Origin: Nodosilinea nodulosa PCC 7104
GTDB taxonomy: Bacteria > Cyanobacteriota > Cyanobacteriia > Phormidesmidales > Phormidesmidaceae
Reading direction: 5' to 3'
NCBI RefSeq assembly: GCF_000309385.1
Contig: NZ_JH976537.1
Location: forward strand, 709,426 to 773,425
Length of the DNA: 64,000 bases
Shown here: piece after piece, positions 40,938 through 50,015 of the stretch
Layout: each line of letters starts with the position of its first letter
Position numbering within the stretch: position 1 is the first letter of the stretch
The notes under the pieces: generated by a model
Told to the model about the DNA's origin: nothing
Databases searched by the model: none
Seen by the model: only the letters and a program-made list of their open reading frames with translations
Program-made: the position numbers and the translations under genes

Positions 40938-41359
40938 GCAAATCCAGAATTCCAGATGGACTTCGTGCCGAAATTGTTGCCCAATTTGGTTATCGCTGTG
41001 CTTACTGCCAAACTCAACAACAAATTTCGGGCGTGCGCCTGACAGTTGACCACATTGTGCCGGAATCGTTGGGAGGGACTACAAATAAGCGTAATCTTTG
41101 CTTGGCTTGCTGGGATTGCAATCTATACAAGGCTGCAAGAATTTCTGTATTCGATAATCAATCTCAGCAAAATGTTCGTCTGTTTCATCCTCAACTACAA
41201 GCCTGGTTCGATCATTTTGAGTGGAGTTCTGACGGTTCACTCGTGATTGGAAGAACCACAATAGGTGAAGTTTCAATTGCCGCACTTCGAATGAACCGTC
41301 CCGAGTTGGTGATTTCGCGTAAATTTTGGGTTGAGGGGGGGTGGCATCCTCCTGATTGA
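40934..41359 (+). CDS. HNH endonuclease
   Basis: 141 residues with an HNH/zinc nuclease fold: CAYCQTQQ and LACWDCN hold the four zinc cysteines, and between them TVDHIVPESLGGTTNKRNLC supplies the HNH metal/catalytic residues (DHI His, the Asn of NKRN). The C-terminal ~70 residues look like a substrate module. Translation is coupled to the upstream RHH-like gene. Similar two-gene units are common in cyanobacteria; their target is not known. Confidence 0.92.
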   Translation: MSKSRIPDGLRAEIVAQFGYRCAYCQTQQQISGVRLTVDHIVPESLGGTTNKRNLCLACWDCNLYKAARISVFDNQSQQNVRLFHPQLQAWFDHFEWSSDGSLVIGRTTIGEVSIAALRMNRPELVISRKFWVEGGWHPPD

Positions 41360-41364
41360 TTTAT

Positions 41365-41628
41365 TCATTTTATTAAATGACAACGAATTACCTCTTTTTC
41401 ATCAGCATCAAAATCTTGCCTAAGATGAAAATGAAATCCACTTGAATATTTGCCAAGAGCAAGTTTTATAAAAGCTTTCGCTAATGTTAAATATGCTTGC
41501 TTATTCGCATACAAAACAGGAATTTTATTTTCAATAACAATTTTCATCTCTTCATCCATTTCTTCATCAAAATCAAACTCAATACTGTTCTTGGGAGAAT
41601 AATCTTCGAACTCAAATTCGAACTTCAT
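41365..41628 (-). CDS. Small acidic hypothetical protein, 87 aa
   Basis: Very AT-rich relative to its neighbours, which suggests recent arrival. The protein is acidic (FDFDEEMDEEM), alternates strands and one helix (AYLTLAKAFIKLALGKYSSG) and ends FHFHLRQDFDADEKEVIRCHL. The shape is reminiscent of small immunity proteins of polymorphic-toxin systems, but I cannot assign it. No toxin gene is near. It is 24 bp upstream of, and on the same strand as, mtnP's 3' end. Confidence 0.6.
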   Translation of the reverse strand: MKFEFEFEDYSPKNSIEFDFDEEMDEEMKIVIENKIPVLYANKQAYLTLAKAFIKLALGKYSSGFHFHLRQDFDADEKEVIRCHLIK

Positions 41629-41652
41629 GCCAACGTCTCCTTTAGCGATATC

Positions 41653-42531
41653 CTAAGGAAGATACTTCTTCACCAGCAGGCTGAGCTTATCGAGCGTAGC
41701 TGCCGGGGCCTTGTCAAGCGGCGTAATGATGGCGTACTTCAGCGCCGAGTGGGCCTCCGACTCGGGCGGATTGGCGGCAACGCGGTTGACCACTTCGCGA
41801 ATCACCCGCTGGGCGTTGACGGCATTCTTTTGCAGATTGCCGATCACCATTTCTACGGTGACGCTGTCGTGGTCGGGGTGCCAGCAGTCGTAGTCGGTAA
41901 CCAGGGCCAGGGTGGCGTAGGCGATTTCGGCCTCGCGGGCCAGCTTGGCCTCGGGCAGGTTGGTCATGCCGATGATGGTGGCACCCCAGCTGCGGTACAG
42001 CTCCGACTCGGCCTTGGTCGAAAAGGCTGGCCCCTCCATGCAGACGTAGGTGCCGCCCCGGTGCAGATCCACATCGGGCAAGTTCAGGCTTTCGACCGCG
42101 TCGGCCAGCACCTTGGCTAAGGCTGTGCACACCGGGTCGCCAAAGGTAATGTGGGCGACCAGTCCCTCGCCAAAGAAGGTGTTGACGCGGTTGCGGGTGC
42201 GATCAATAAACTGGTCGGGCACCACCATATCCAGCGGCTTGGCGGCCTCCTTGAGCGAACCGACGGCGGAGGCGGAAATCAGGTATTCCACCCCAAGCGA
42301 TTTCATTGCGTAGATGTTGGCCCGAAAGGGTAGCTCCGTGGGCATTAGGGTGTGCCCGCGTCCGTGGCGAGCCAAAAAGGCGACGCGAGTGCCGTCCAGC
42401 GTGCCCAAAATAATCGCATCGGAGGGTGCGCCAAAGGGCGTGTCGATGCGAATTTCTTCGATATCGGTGAGGGCTTCCATCTGGTAGAGGCCGCTGCCGC
42501 CGATGATGCCAATCTGTGCCTGTGCCGCCAT
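41653..42531 (-). CDS. mtnP: S-methyl-5'-thioadenosine phosphorylase
   Basis: Phosphorolyses methylthioadenosine to adenine and methylthioribose-1-phosphate, the entry to methionine salvage. 292 residues: [62 protein letters not shown], the substrate site [18 protein letters not shown] and [15 protein letters not shown] with its Met, and [15 protein letters not shown]. It lies 14 kb from mtnB-mtnD-mtnC, in the opposite orientation. Confidence 0.97.
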   Translation of the reverse strand: MAAQAQIGIIGGSGLYQMEALTDIEEIRIDTPFGAPSDAIILGTLDGTRVAFLARHGRGHTLMPTELPFRANIYAMKSLGVEYLISASAVGSLKEAAKPLDMVVPDQFIDRTRNRVNTFFGEGLVAHITFGDPVCTALAKVLADAVESLNLPDVDLHRGGTYVCMEGPAFSTKAESELYRSWGATIIGMTNLPEAKLAREAEIAYATLALVTDYDCWHPDHDSVTVEMVIGNLQKNAVNAQRVIREVVNRVAANPPESEAHSALKYAIITPLDKAPAATLDKLSLLVKKYLP

Positions 42532-42852
42532 GGTGGTTATTGTCTAGAACTGGACTGCCCTATCATAGGCTCTCGGCGGCTGGTGAGACTACAGAATAGA
42601 TGGCAACTTCCGAGTTCATCGATTACTGAAACTACCGTAAATTTACAGAGTGAATAGTTCCGCAGAGTTCACGGCCTGATAGAGTACCTGCACATTAAAT
42701 GGTATCTCGCCTGTGGCTCTACCAGCTCCTCAGCAGCTGTCGATTGCTTTTGGCAGAGGCTTTCGCCCTTCGTACACCGATGGACATGCACTGAGGGACA
42801 TTCTGGCGATCGCGCTATTTAGGACCAGCCGCTGTTTTTAAGATAATCCTGC
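42532..42852. other. Intergenic region between mtnP and the repeat protein
   Basis: 321 bp between divergent genes. I see no gene, RNA or strong hairpin; it should contain both promoters, but no clear -35/-10 pair stands out. Confidence 0.4.
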
Positions 42853-44508
42853 ATGTTACCCGTAACCCTCTATGACCCGGCCACCAATCCAGCCCCGCTG
42901 GCGGCTGGATTTTTGACCTATGGCCAGCTGCCCACCTTTCCAATTTTTGTTCAGGCGTTTCCGCCCGCCAGCATCTCAGATATCACCGATATTTTCGAGG
43001 TTGCGCCGCTGGCTACAACCACTAGCAGCACCGGGGTAAATCTCAACACCAACGGTACTCTAGTGCAGATTTCTCCAGGCTACGATCCTATAACCTACTC
43101 CCTCTCCAGTGGCGTCATCAAAATTCCAACCGGGCGCTCTTTAACCCTGACGTCTGATCAGGGCTACGCCGGGTTTAGCAACTACAATATTGACCTCGAC
43201 CTTGAAAATATTGATATTTCCAATACCAATCTTGACTCAGCCAGTCTAGTACCCGTCAATCCATCCTTCCCAACCTTAGACCCATCCGTGGGCTTTAGTG
43301 TCGAGTTTGATCTGGCGATCGCCTACGAGCAAAGCAACCCCAACCGGGCCGGATTTAGCTTTACCTTAATCAGTAGCGACCTCAGCAAGGGAGCCGAATT
43401 CGGCTTTAAGGAAGCTGGCCTCGACAGCGACTACATTTTTATTCAAAACGCCAACCTCAATGCGGCCAGCGAAGGGGAAAAGAGCACGGCGGCTCTAGAA
43501 ATTAGCGCCACTAATCACTACAGCATTACGTTTCAGGGAGACAGCTACGCGCTGTCTGTAAACAACACGCCGCTGCTAACCGGGCTGCTTCGCGACTATA
43601 GCTTTGACCCCACCAACAGCGATCCCCCCTTTCCCGGTTCAATTAATCCCTACGAAACCCAAAACTTTCTTTTCTTTGGAGATAATACCGACCAGGGCTA
43701 CGCCAACTTTACCCTGGGCAAAGTTGCCATTAATCCTCTGCCTTCACCCTTTGGCAGTTTTCCCGACTTTAATGGCGACGGCAATACCGATATTGCCTGG
43801 CGCAACCGAGCCGGTGGAAAAGTAGGCCTTTGGCTGATGAATGCGACTACCTTTGGCAGCCCAGATTTCATTGGCCCCGAAGTAGACCCAGAGTGGGATA
43901 TTAAAGCGATCGGCGATCTAAACGGCGACGGCAGTGCTGACCTGGTGTGGCAAAACAAAATCACTAACCGGGCCACCGTCTGGCTCATGGATGGGATGAA
44001 TCTGGTATCTGGGGAGCTGCTAGAGGATGTTGGCCCAGATTGGCAGGTAGTTGAAACCGGAGACTTCAACAACGATGGCAAGGACGATCTGGTCTGGCGA
44101 AACGCCAGTTCAGGGGACAACGCCGTCTGGTTTATGGACGGCACCAGCCGCATTTCTGGCGAATTGCTGGCTCCTGTTGTGGACTTAAATTGGGAAATCG
44201 GGGCTGTGGGAGACTTTACCAACGACGGCAATATGGACATTTTTTGGCGGCACCGCACTGCGGGCACCAATGTGTTCTGGAAGATGGATGGAACTAACCT
44301 TATTGAGGGTGTTGAAACCACGGCAGCAGCAGTCGGATGGCACGCCCAAGGCGCTGCTGATTTTAACCAGGATGGCAAATCAGACATTCTCTGGCAAAAC
44401 GAATCGAGTGGAGAAAATGCTGTTTGGCTGATGGATGGCTCGACCCTCAGCAGCGGTGTACTGCTGCCTGCGGTAGATCCTACCGCCGGGTGGACACCAA
44501 CCGTATAG
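42853..44508 (+). CDS. FG-GAP/VCBS-repeat surface protein, 551 aa
   Basis: The first ~290 residues are a beta-rich domain without known motifs (SVEFDLAIAYEQSNPNRAGFSF region resembles a lectin-like jelly roll). From residue ~300 come five or six repeats of ~45-50 residues with calcium-type loops, DFNGDGNTDIAWRN, DLNGDGSADLVWQN, DFNNDGKDDLVWRN, DFTNDGNMDIFWRH and DFNQDGKSDILWQN, each followed by W-LMDG; these are FG-GAP/VCBS repeats that build a beta-propeller. There is no classical signal peptide, so secretion by a type I system is likely. Function: probably adhesion or polymer binding. Confidence 0.85.
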   Translation: MLPVTLYDPATNPAPLAAGFLTYGQLPTFPIFVQAFPPASISDITDIFEVAPLATTTSSTGVNLNTNGTLVQISPGYDPITYSLSSGVIKIPTGRSLTLTSDQGYAGFSNYNIDLDLENIDISNTNLDSASLVPVNPSFPTLDPSVGFSVEFDLAIAYEQSNPNRAGFSFTLISSDLSKGAEFGFKEAGLDSDYIFIQNANLNAASEGEKSTAALEISATNHYSITFQGDSYALSVNNTPLLTGLLRDYSFDPTNSDPPFPGSINPYETQNFLFFGDNTDQGYANFTLGKVAINPLPSPFGSFPDFNGDGNTDIAWRNRAGGKVGLWLMNATTFGSPDFIGPEVDPEWDIKAIGDLNGDGSADLVWQNKITNRATVWLMDGMNLVSGELLEDVGPDWQVVETGDFNNDGKDDLVWRNASSGDNAVWFMDGTSRISGELLAPVVDLNWEIGAVGDFTNDGNMDIFWRHRTAGTNVFWKMDGTNLIEGVETTAAAVGWHAQGAADFNQDGKSDILWQNESSGENAVWLMDGSTLSSGVLLPAVDPTAGWTPTV

Positions 44509-44594
44509 GGCTAAGCAGAAAATAGCTAAGGCAATTTCAATACCTAAGCATTTAGGCGGATTATGACTGGGAGCGATATTCAGACAGCAGTTCA

Positions 44595-44628
44595 TCCGGC
44601 TGAAGTGGTTGGTATCGAGCAGATGTAT
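44595..44628 (-). pseudogene. vapC remnant after the orphan antitoxin gene
   Basis: Immediately after the stop of the 85-residue antitoxin-like gene the minus strand reads (I)HLLDTNHFSRM, the opening of a VapC PIN domain with its first catalytic Asp. The start codon appears as ATA, and the match ends after ~12 codons; the following codons do not resemble a PIN protein. The toxin gene was probably deleted, leaving its partner. Confidence 0.5.
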
Positions 44629-44631
44629 CGC

Positions 44632-44889
44632 CTAAGCCTGGATTTGGGAGCGGGTTTCGTAGACGGTTTCTAGGCAGCCTTCAAAGTCTGAGCCTTCCCA
44701 AGTTTCGGTATGGCTGAGTATAGAATCACCCGATGGATACCGGAAGTCGGTAGATTCAGCGATCTGGGGTTGGTCCTTTTGCTCGGCATGTACAAGGAAG
44801 TTGAGGAAGTCAGAGATTAGGCGGAGGCGATCGCCCGACAGTCGATCCAGGTAATGATTTATAGCCTGGCGCAGTTGACTGTTGTTCAT
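44632..44889 (-). CDS. Antitoxin-like small protein, orphan
   Basis: 85 residues: a helical N terminus (QAINHYLDRLSGDRLRLISDFLNFLV) of the kind that precedes DUF2281/VapB-like antitoxins, and a C-terminal HTETWEGSDFEGCLETVYETRS motif that recurs in cyanobacterial antitoxins paired with PIN toxins. The expected vapC follows only as a short remnant, so this is likely an orphaned antitoxin at the end of the minus-strand toxin-antitoxin chain. Confidence 0.7.
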   Translation of the reverse strand: MNNSQLRQAINHYLDRLSGDRLRLISDFLNFLVHAEQKDQPQIAESTDFRYPSGDSILSHTETWEGSDFEGCLETVYETRSQIQA

Positions 44890-44902
44890 GGTGTTTAGCT
44901 AA

Positions 44903-45115
44903 TCATGCAAAAAGTAGCCGCCCTTTGGGTTCTGGAATAGGGCGACCCATTTCCTGTGCCGTTTCAATCCACTCTTGAATAACGGTTTCTATGTTTTTGA
45001 CAGCATCTTGATAAGTCTCTCCGTCTGCGACACAGCCGGGAAGTTCAGGAACTTCAACGATAAAGGCTTCATCAACTGCGCTCCAGTAAATTATAAGTTC
45101 GTATTTAATCGACAC
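44903..45115 (-). CDS. hicB: HicB-family antitoxin
   Basis: 70 residues with the degenerate RNase-H-like HicB fold: YELIIYWSAVDEAFIVEVPELPGCVADGETYQDA (in parts) is the characteristic stretch, then a helix with ETVIQEWIETAQEMGRPIPEP. No C-terminal DNA-binding extension, as in the short HicB class. The gene overlaps the HicA gene by 11 bp and neutralises its product. Confidence 0.93.
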   Translation of the reverse strand: MSIKYELIIYWSAVDEAFIVEVPELPGCVADGETYQDAVKNIETVIQEWIETAQEMGRPIPEPKGRLLFA

Positions 45116-45365
45116 TTTTATCTCCCAATTTATATTTCAAAATCAAGTCGCGAACTTGTTTAACTTGATAGGCCTTGGCCTTGCCCTGTTTTGGCTGAAG
45201 ATTTAAGATCTCTTCAATACCTTCTTTAGAGAAAATGTGGTGACTGCCGCGTATTCGCTCGGCAAAGCCAAGGGTGCGTAGTAGTTGACAAAGCGAATCG
45301 AAGTCAATATTGGCATCAGACATTCCCAGAAGAATCTTGACCAGTAGCTTATCTCGCTGGCTCAC
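45105..45365 (-). CDS. hicA: HicA-family mRNA interferase toxin
   Basis: 86 residues with a dsRNA-binding-like fold. The catalytic His lies in RIRGSHHIFSKEG (~residues 38-50), preceded by CQLLRTLGF and followed by LNLQPKQGKAKAYQVKQVRDLI, the usual HicA pattern. Cleaves mRNA when unrestrained by HicB. It sits in the middle of a minus-strand string in which each gene overlaps the next. Confidence 0.93.
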   Translation of the reverse strand: MSQRDKLLVKILLGMSDANIDFDSLCQLLRTLGFAERIRGSHHIFSKEGIEEILNLQPKQGKAKAYQVKQVRDLILKYKLGDKSVD

Positions 45366-45613
45366 GGTTCTCTACCCAGGCCGAAAGGCGAAGCGCTAGC
45401 TTGTTGCCGCTGTCTCACAGAAATAATTTGTGAGGCCGATACTTCAATCGTTATATTTGGCACCCCAAACCCTTCTAGGCTATAGCCGTCGTCTTCGTCG
45501 TCGGGCATGGGATAACGCTCTACCACGATAGTAATATACCCCCGCTTGAGGTGATGCTCTGGCAAATCTTCAGCTAGGGCAACCTGCGAAAAGAGCGGGT
45601 AATGGATCTTCAT
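45362..45613 (-). CDS. DUF4926-domain small protein
   Basis: 83 residues, matching the DUF4926 pattern: FSQVALAEDLPEHHLKRGYITIVVERYP, an EDDGYSLEGFGV stretch and VSASQIISVRQRQQ. The fold is a small beta barrel; function unknown, but such genes are commonly found beside toxin-antitoxin genes, as here. It overlaps the antitoxin-like gene upstream and hicA downstream by 4 bp each. Confidence 0.8.
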   Translation of the reverse strand: MKIHYPLFSQVALAEDLPEHHLKRGYITIVVERYPMPDDEDDGYSLEGFGVPNITIEVSASQIISVRQRQQASASPFGLGREP

Positions 45614-45825
45614 GGATTTGCTCCTTTCTCTAGCAAGGCTTTGTTATCTGCTTCAGAGGTCGTAAACACCTGAGCCACATCATCGTCTAAAACAACAACT
45701 TTGAGCTTTTCTACATCATTTCTAACGGCAAATCGATTGGGCTTCGCTTTTTGGTAGTCAAAGCGATATTCTGGCTGAAGATCATCTTCAGAGCTTGGCA
45801 TGGGGTTAGAGGCCATTTCGTTCAT
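45610..45825 (-). CDS. Antitoxin partner of the BrnT-type gene
   Basis: 71 residues from the ATG at 45825. The core PEYRFDYQKAKPNRFA followed by VEKLKVVVLDDDVAQVFTTSEADNKALL matches the small antitoxins that follow BrnT-type toxins in cyanobacteria. The start lies within the 3' end of the (now broken) brnT, the usual overlapped order. Its 3' end overlaps the DUF4926 gene by 4 bp. It is intact even though its toxin is not. Confidence 0.75.
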   Translation of the reverse strand: MNEMASNPMPSSEDDLQPEYRFDYQKAKPNRFAVRNDVEKLKVVVLDDDVAQVFTTSEADNKALLEKGANP

Positions 45826-46084
45826 AATTCTCACGCTCTGGTTGGGTGGCTAAACGGGCACTAATGATACGAATTTTGCCAGGTTGTTCACTAAAGGCAA
45901 CTAGCAGCAATCGATTCCGCTGGAAATGGCCAATGATAATCTCACGCTGCTCACCAACTGAGTGGACTGGAGCCTCGAAGATTACGGCTAGAGAGTTGGC
46001 AAAGACAGTTTTGGCTTCCTCAAAACTAACACCATGCTTTCTAAAATTGCTGTCTGCTTTAGCTGGATCCTACTCAAGTTTCGT
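45806..46084 (-). pseudogene. brnT-type toxin gene with lost start and nonsense codon
   Basis: The minus strand from 46069 reads DPAKADSNFRKHGVSFEEAK and later EIIIGHFQRNRLLLVAFSEQ and IRIISARLATQPERENYE, a nearly complete BrnT RNase toxin. Its first codons should be M-K-L-E-W-D-P; here they are ACG AAA CTT GAG TAG GAT CCA, so the start is ACG and the Trp is a stop. No other in-frame start exists before the toxin core. GGAG remains upstream. The body carries no other break, so inactivation may be recent. Confidence 0.85.
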
Positions 46085-46101
46085 CGTAGGGTGCTCCTAG
46101 T

Positions 46102-49100
46102 TTAGCTAGCCAGCGGCTCTGCGATCGCCCCCTGCAAATACCCTAGCCATTCGGTCAAACTCTCCAGCTGCTTTTCGGGCTTGAGCACTCCCAGCCCGCG
46201 AACCACCACCTTGCCGCCGCTATAGACAAAGCGAGATTTCAGGTGGCTGGGCAGATTTTCGCTGATCTTCTTCCAGGCGGGTTCTTCCATGGGGGTTTCG
46301 AGCACCACGTGTTGCTTGCCCTCGGGCTTGATGCGCGAGAAGCCTGCGGCTTTGGCCACCAGCTTTAGCTCCAGCATCCGCACCAGCTGCTCGGTGGCGT
46401 GGGGGATGGGACCGTAGCGATCGCTCAAATCCGCCGCGATCTGCACCAGTTCTACCTTGCTGCTGGCGCTGGCCAGGGCGCGGTAGGCCCCCATCTTTTG
46501 CTCCAGGTCGGGGATGTAGTTGTTGGGCACAAAGGCGGTGACGTTGAGATCCACCTGGGTGTCTTCCACCTTGGGAATATCCTGGCCGCGAATTTCGGCG
46601 ATCTCTTCTTCCAGCATGTCCATGTAGAGGTCAAAGCCGATCGCATCCATCTGGCCCGACTGCTCGGCCCCCAGCAAATTCCCGACGCCGCGAATTTCCA
46701 TGTCGCGCATGGCCAGCTGATAGCCGGAGCCGAGCTGGGTAAATTCTTGAATGGCGCGGAGGCGCTGACGGGCCTTATCGGTGAGGGATTTTTTCGGGTA
46801 AAACAGCCAGGCGTGGGCCTGAATGCCCGCCCGGCCCACCCGACCCCTGAGCTGGTAGAGCTGGGAGAGGCCAAAGCGATGGGCGTCTTCGACCAGAATA
46901 GTATTCACTCGGGGAATATCGAGGCCCGACTCGATGATGGTGGTGCAGAGCAGCACCTCGGCATCGCCGTTGCTGAAGGTGAGCATGGTCGATTCCAGCT
47001 CGCCTTCGTCCATCTGGCCGTGGGCGATCGCGATCCGGGCCGCTGGCACCATCTCGCGGATCTTGGCGGAGGTTTCTTCAATGCCCTCGACGCGGGGCAC
47101 CACGTAGAACACCTGGCCGCCCCGGTCTAACTCCTGGCGAATGGCGGTGCGAATGGCCTCCGGGTCGTGGGGCGACAGGTGGGTTTTAATCGGGCGGCGC
47201 GAGGGCGGCGGCGTGGTGATCAGGCTCATTTCGCGCACCCCAGAGAGGGCCATGTAGAGGGTGCGGGGAATGGGGGTGGCGCTGAGGGTGAGCACATCCA
47301 CCTGGGTTTTGAGGGCTTTGATCCGCTCTTTTTGGTTGACGCCAAAGCGCTGTTCTTCGTCCACCACCAGCAGGCCCAGGCTTTTGAAGGATACGCCTTT
47401 GCCGAGCAGTTGGTGGGTGCCGACCACCACGTCCAGTTCGCCAGTCTTGAGCCGCTGCAGAATGTCTTTTTTCTCGCTCAGGCTGCGGAAGCGGTTGAGC
47501 AGGCCCACCTGGATTGGGTAGGGGGCAAAGCGCTCCTTCAGCGTGTGGTAGTGCTGCTGGGTGAGAATGGTGGTGGGGGCCAATAGCGCCACCTGCTGCC
47601 CTGCCGTGACGGCTTTGAAGATGGCCCGCAGAGCGACCTCGGTTTTACCAAAGCCCACGTCGCCGCAGACCAGGCGATCCATGGGGCGATCGCTTTCCAT
47701 GTCGCGCTTGACATCCTGCACTGCCTTGAGCTGGTCGGGGGTGGGCTGGTAGGGGAAGGAGTCTTCCAATTCCTGCTGCCAGGGCATGTCGGCGGGGTAG
47801 GCAAAGCCCTCCATTTTGGCCCGCTGGGCGTAAAGCCTGAGCAGATCCACCGCCACCTTTTGAATCGCTTTTTTGGCCCGGCCCTTGGTTTTCTCCCAGG
47901 CGGTGCTGGTCATTTTGTTCAGCACTGGGGCCTGACCGCTGGCGGCCCGGTAGCGCGACAGCGACCCCACCTGGTCAGCGGCCACCCGCAGCAGCCCGTC
48001 GGCGTACTGAATCACCAGGTAGTCGCGGGTTTCCTGGTTGAGCACCAGGCTTTCCAGCTTGATGAACTTGCCGATGCCGTGGCTGCGGTGGACGACAAAA
48101 TCCCCCGGCTTCATCTTGTTGGGGTCCACCTGTTTGGAGGCGGCCCGCCTGCGCTTACGCACGTAGCCGCCCGTCGCCAGGGTGTGCTGGCCAAAAAACT
48201 CCCGATCCGTCACCACCACAATGCGGAAGGTGGGCAGCACAAAGCCCTCCAGCTCCGCCAGGCCCGAGTATTTCACCGCCACCGGCACGTGCTGGGCGTG
48301 CAGCTTGTCGATCGCGTTGAAATCTCTGGGGTTGGGGATAAACTGGGCCGGGCAGTCGTGCTCTTGCAGCAGCGCCACGGAACGTGATGGCTGGGCAGAG
48401 GCCAGCCAGACGGCATACTTGCGCTTGCTCTCACCTCTGATCGTCTCCGCCAGCTTGCCAAACTGGTGCGGAATCGCCTGCACTGGACGGCTGGCCAGGT
48501 TTAGTCCATTGTTAGCCTCGGCAATTTCAGACAGGTGCAGGCGGGGAAAAACTTCGGCATCGCCCAGGGCATCGAGAAAGGGGCGGTGAATTTTGGGAAG
48601 CGAGAGGGTGGATGGGTGGATGGGTGGATGGGTGGATGAGTCTTCCTCTCCATCTCCCTCACCTTCCCCATCTCCCCACTCTCCACCTCTAACCTCCTGC
48701 CACTGCTCCTCCACATGCTCCAGCCAGCGATCGCTGTGGGCCTGGCACTGATCCACCTCATCCACCGCCACCAGGCTGTTTTCGGGCAGATAGTCCAGCA
48801 GGGAAGCGGGCTGCGAGAAGGCCAGCCCCAGCCAGCGGCGGGTGCCTTCCGGCAGAATGCCGCTTTCCAAACCTTCCTGAGCCGCTTCCGAAAGCAGATC
48901 ATCTAATAGGCCCTGCTCCCTCAATTTTTCGATGATCACAGGGCCGTACTGGGTGGGGGTGAGCACCAGGTGGTCGATCGCATCGAGCGATCGCTGGGTG
49001 GCCGGGTCAAACTCCCGCAGCCGCTCCAGCTCGTCGCCAAACAGCTCCAGCCGCACCGGCAGCTCCGAGGCAACGGGATACACATCGATAATGTCGCCCC

Positions 49101-49650
49101 GCTGGGCCCACTGGCCCTCGGTTTCGACCACCGTGACTCGCTCGTAGCCCAGGGTGGCCAACCGCTGGCCCAGGGCTTTGAAGTTGATCTCCTGCTTCAG
49201 TTCCAGCCGCAGACAGTAGGGTTCCAGGGCCGAGACCGGCGGCAGGTGGGGTTGCAATGCTCGTTCTGTGGCGACGACCGCCAGTTTGCGCGTCGCCGAT
49301 TCTTCGCCTTTCAGCGCCAGCAGATCGGCCAAAACCTGGAGCTGGCCCCAGGTCATTTCCGACTCCTGGTCGAAGGGGTCATAGGGGGAGGCTTCCGAGG
49401 TGGGGTAAAAGTGTACCGTGTCCCAGCCCATGGCTTCGAGCTGGGTGGCCCAGCGTCCGGCTTCTTCCAGCGTGGCGGTGATGACGACTAGAGGACGCTG
49501 CTGCGCCTGGGACAATGCCGAGGAGACTAAGCCTTTGGGCAGCCGGGCAACGCCATTTAGGACTAACAGCCCCTGCTGGTCCAGCTTGGTCAGCAATTCT
49601 CCAGCCAGAGGAGAGCGTTGCAAGGCACGGGTGATTGACGAGAAAGCCAT
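46102..49650 (-). CDS. mfd: Transcription-repair coupling factor Mfd
   Basis: Removes RNA polymerase stalled at DNA damage and recruits UvrABC. 1182 residues: the UvrB-like N-terminal domains ([12 protein letters not shown] region, [10 protein letters not shown]), the RNA-polymerase-interacting domain ([18 protein letters not shown]), and the RecG-like translocase with Walker [27 protein letters not shown] (DEEQ), SATPIPRTL and [10 protein letters not shown], ending in the UvrA-blocking C-terminal domain. A ~30-residue Gly/Asp/Glu-rich stretch followed by a His/Pro/Ser-rich stretch (near residues 320-350) is encoded by a repeat inserted in frame. Confidence 0.98.
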   Translation of the reverse strand: MAFSSITRALQRSPLAGELLTKLDQQGLLVLNGVARLPKGLVSSALSQAQQRPLVVITATLEEAGRWATQLEAMGWDTVHFYPTSEASPYDPFDQESEMTWGQLQVLADLLALKGEESATRKLAVVATERALQPHLPPVSALEPYCLRLELKQEINFKALGQRLATLGYERVTVVETEGQWAQRGDIIDVYPVASELPVRLELFGDELERLREFDPATQRSLDAIDHLVLTPTQYGPVIIEKLREQGLLDDLLSEAAQEGLESGILPEGTRRWLGLAFSQPASLLDYLPENSLVAVDEVDQCQAHSDRWLEHVEEQWQEVRGGEWGDGEGEGDGEEDSSTHPPIHPSTLSLPKIHRPFLDALGDAEVFPRLHLSEIAEANNGLNLASRPVQAIPHQFGKLAETIRGESKRKYAVWLASAQPSRSVALLQEHDCPAQFIPNPRDFNAIDKLHAQHVPVAVKYSGLAELEGFVLPTFRIVVVTDREFFGQHTLATGGYVRKRRRAASKQVDPNKMKPGDFVVHRSHGIGKFIKLESLVLNQETRDYLVIQYADGLLRVAADQVGSLSRYRAASGQAPVLNKMTSTAWEKTKGRAKKAIQKVAVDLLRLYAQRAKMEGFAYPADMPWQQELEDSFPYQPTPDQLKAVQDVKRDMESDRPMDRLVCGDVGFGKTEVALRAIFKAVTAGQQVALLAPTTILTQQHYHTLKERFAPYPIQVGLLNRFRSLSEKKDILQRLKTGELDVVVGTHQLLGKGVSFKSLGLLVVDEEQRFGVNQKERIKALKTQVDVLTLSATPIPRTLYMALSGVREMSLITTPPPSRRPIKTHLSPHDPEAIRTAIRQELDRGGQVFYVVPRVEGIEETSAKIREMVPAARIAIAHGQMDEGELESTMLTFSNGDAEVLLCTTIIESGLDIPRVNTILVEDAHRFGLSQLYQLRGRVGRAGIQAHAWLFYPKKSLTDKARQRLRAIQEFTQLGSGYQLAMRDMEIRGVGNLLGAEQSGQMDAIGFDLYMDMLEEEIAEIRGQDIPKVEDTQVDLNVTAFVPNNYIPDLEQKMGAYRALASASSKVELVQIAADLSDRYGPIPHATEQLVRMLELKLVAKAAGFSRIKPEGKQHVVLETPMEEPAWKKISENLPSHLKSRFVYSGGKVVVRGLGVLKPEKQLESLTEWLGYLQGAIAEPLAS
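48603..48700 (-). repeat. Composite repeat inserted in frame in mfd
   Basis: Plus strand: GGATGGGT repeated four times (48608-48640), then TCTTCCTCTCCATCTCCCTC and CCTTCCCCATCTCC units. Same composition and order as at 58733-58930. Translated as a low-complexity linker in a loop of Mfd. Confidence 0.75.
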
Positions 49651-50015
49651 AGGAAGCGCTACAGGGACAGAGAAAAATTAGAAGCACAAAAACCCCTCGA
49701 CTTTGCAGCGGAGGGCAATTTACGAAGCGTTCGGGACGCGACTCAAAACGAGTATCCCGCTAGGAATCGCGGCGTGAAGCGGGTTGGGTGCCCCACATTT
49801 ACCTATTGTAATAATGTCCACCCTATTTACCCATACCTTTGGACTGTGAGCCAGCAGCGTCCACGATTAGCCTGAAATTTAAGCCTCAACAACGGCCAAC
49901 CCTTCTTCGTGAGCGGCCCTTACGGGCCGTGCCCAAAAGGTGATCGAAGTTTGGGCCATGTCTAATGCGGCAGTAGAATTAGCCTATTACCCTAGCTCTG
50001 CACCTCGGTAGCCCG
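49651..50015. other. Intergenic region between mfd and the Uma2 gene
   Basis: 365 bp between divergent genes. On the mfd side, minus-strand CCCTC-(12)-GAGGG followed by GTTTTTG (49683-49710) could be an attenuator or the end of a short leader RNA; TACAAT (49805-49810) is a possible -10. On the Uma2 side, CGGCCCTTACGGGCCG (49915-49930) is a short hairpin. No gene is seen. Confidence 0.4.

Noticed and set aside
44380..44595. 71-codon minus-strand frame after the orphan antitoxin
   Set aside because: It is mostly antisense to the FG-GAP gene's end; only the codons just upstream of it resemble VapC.
49683..49810. Small regulatory RNA (Yfr or 6S type) upstream of mfd
   Set aside because: A terminator-like hairpin and a possible -10 exist, but no known Yfr motif or 6S fold is seen; kept only as an intergenic note.
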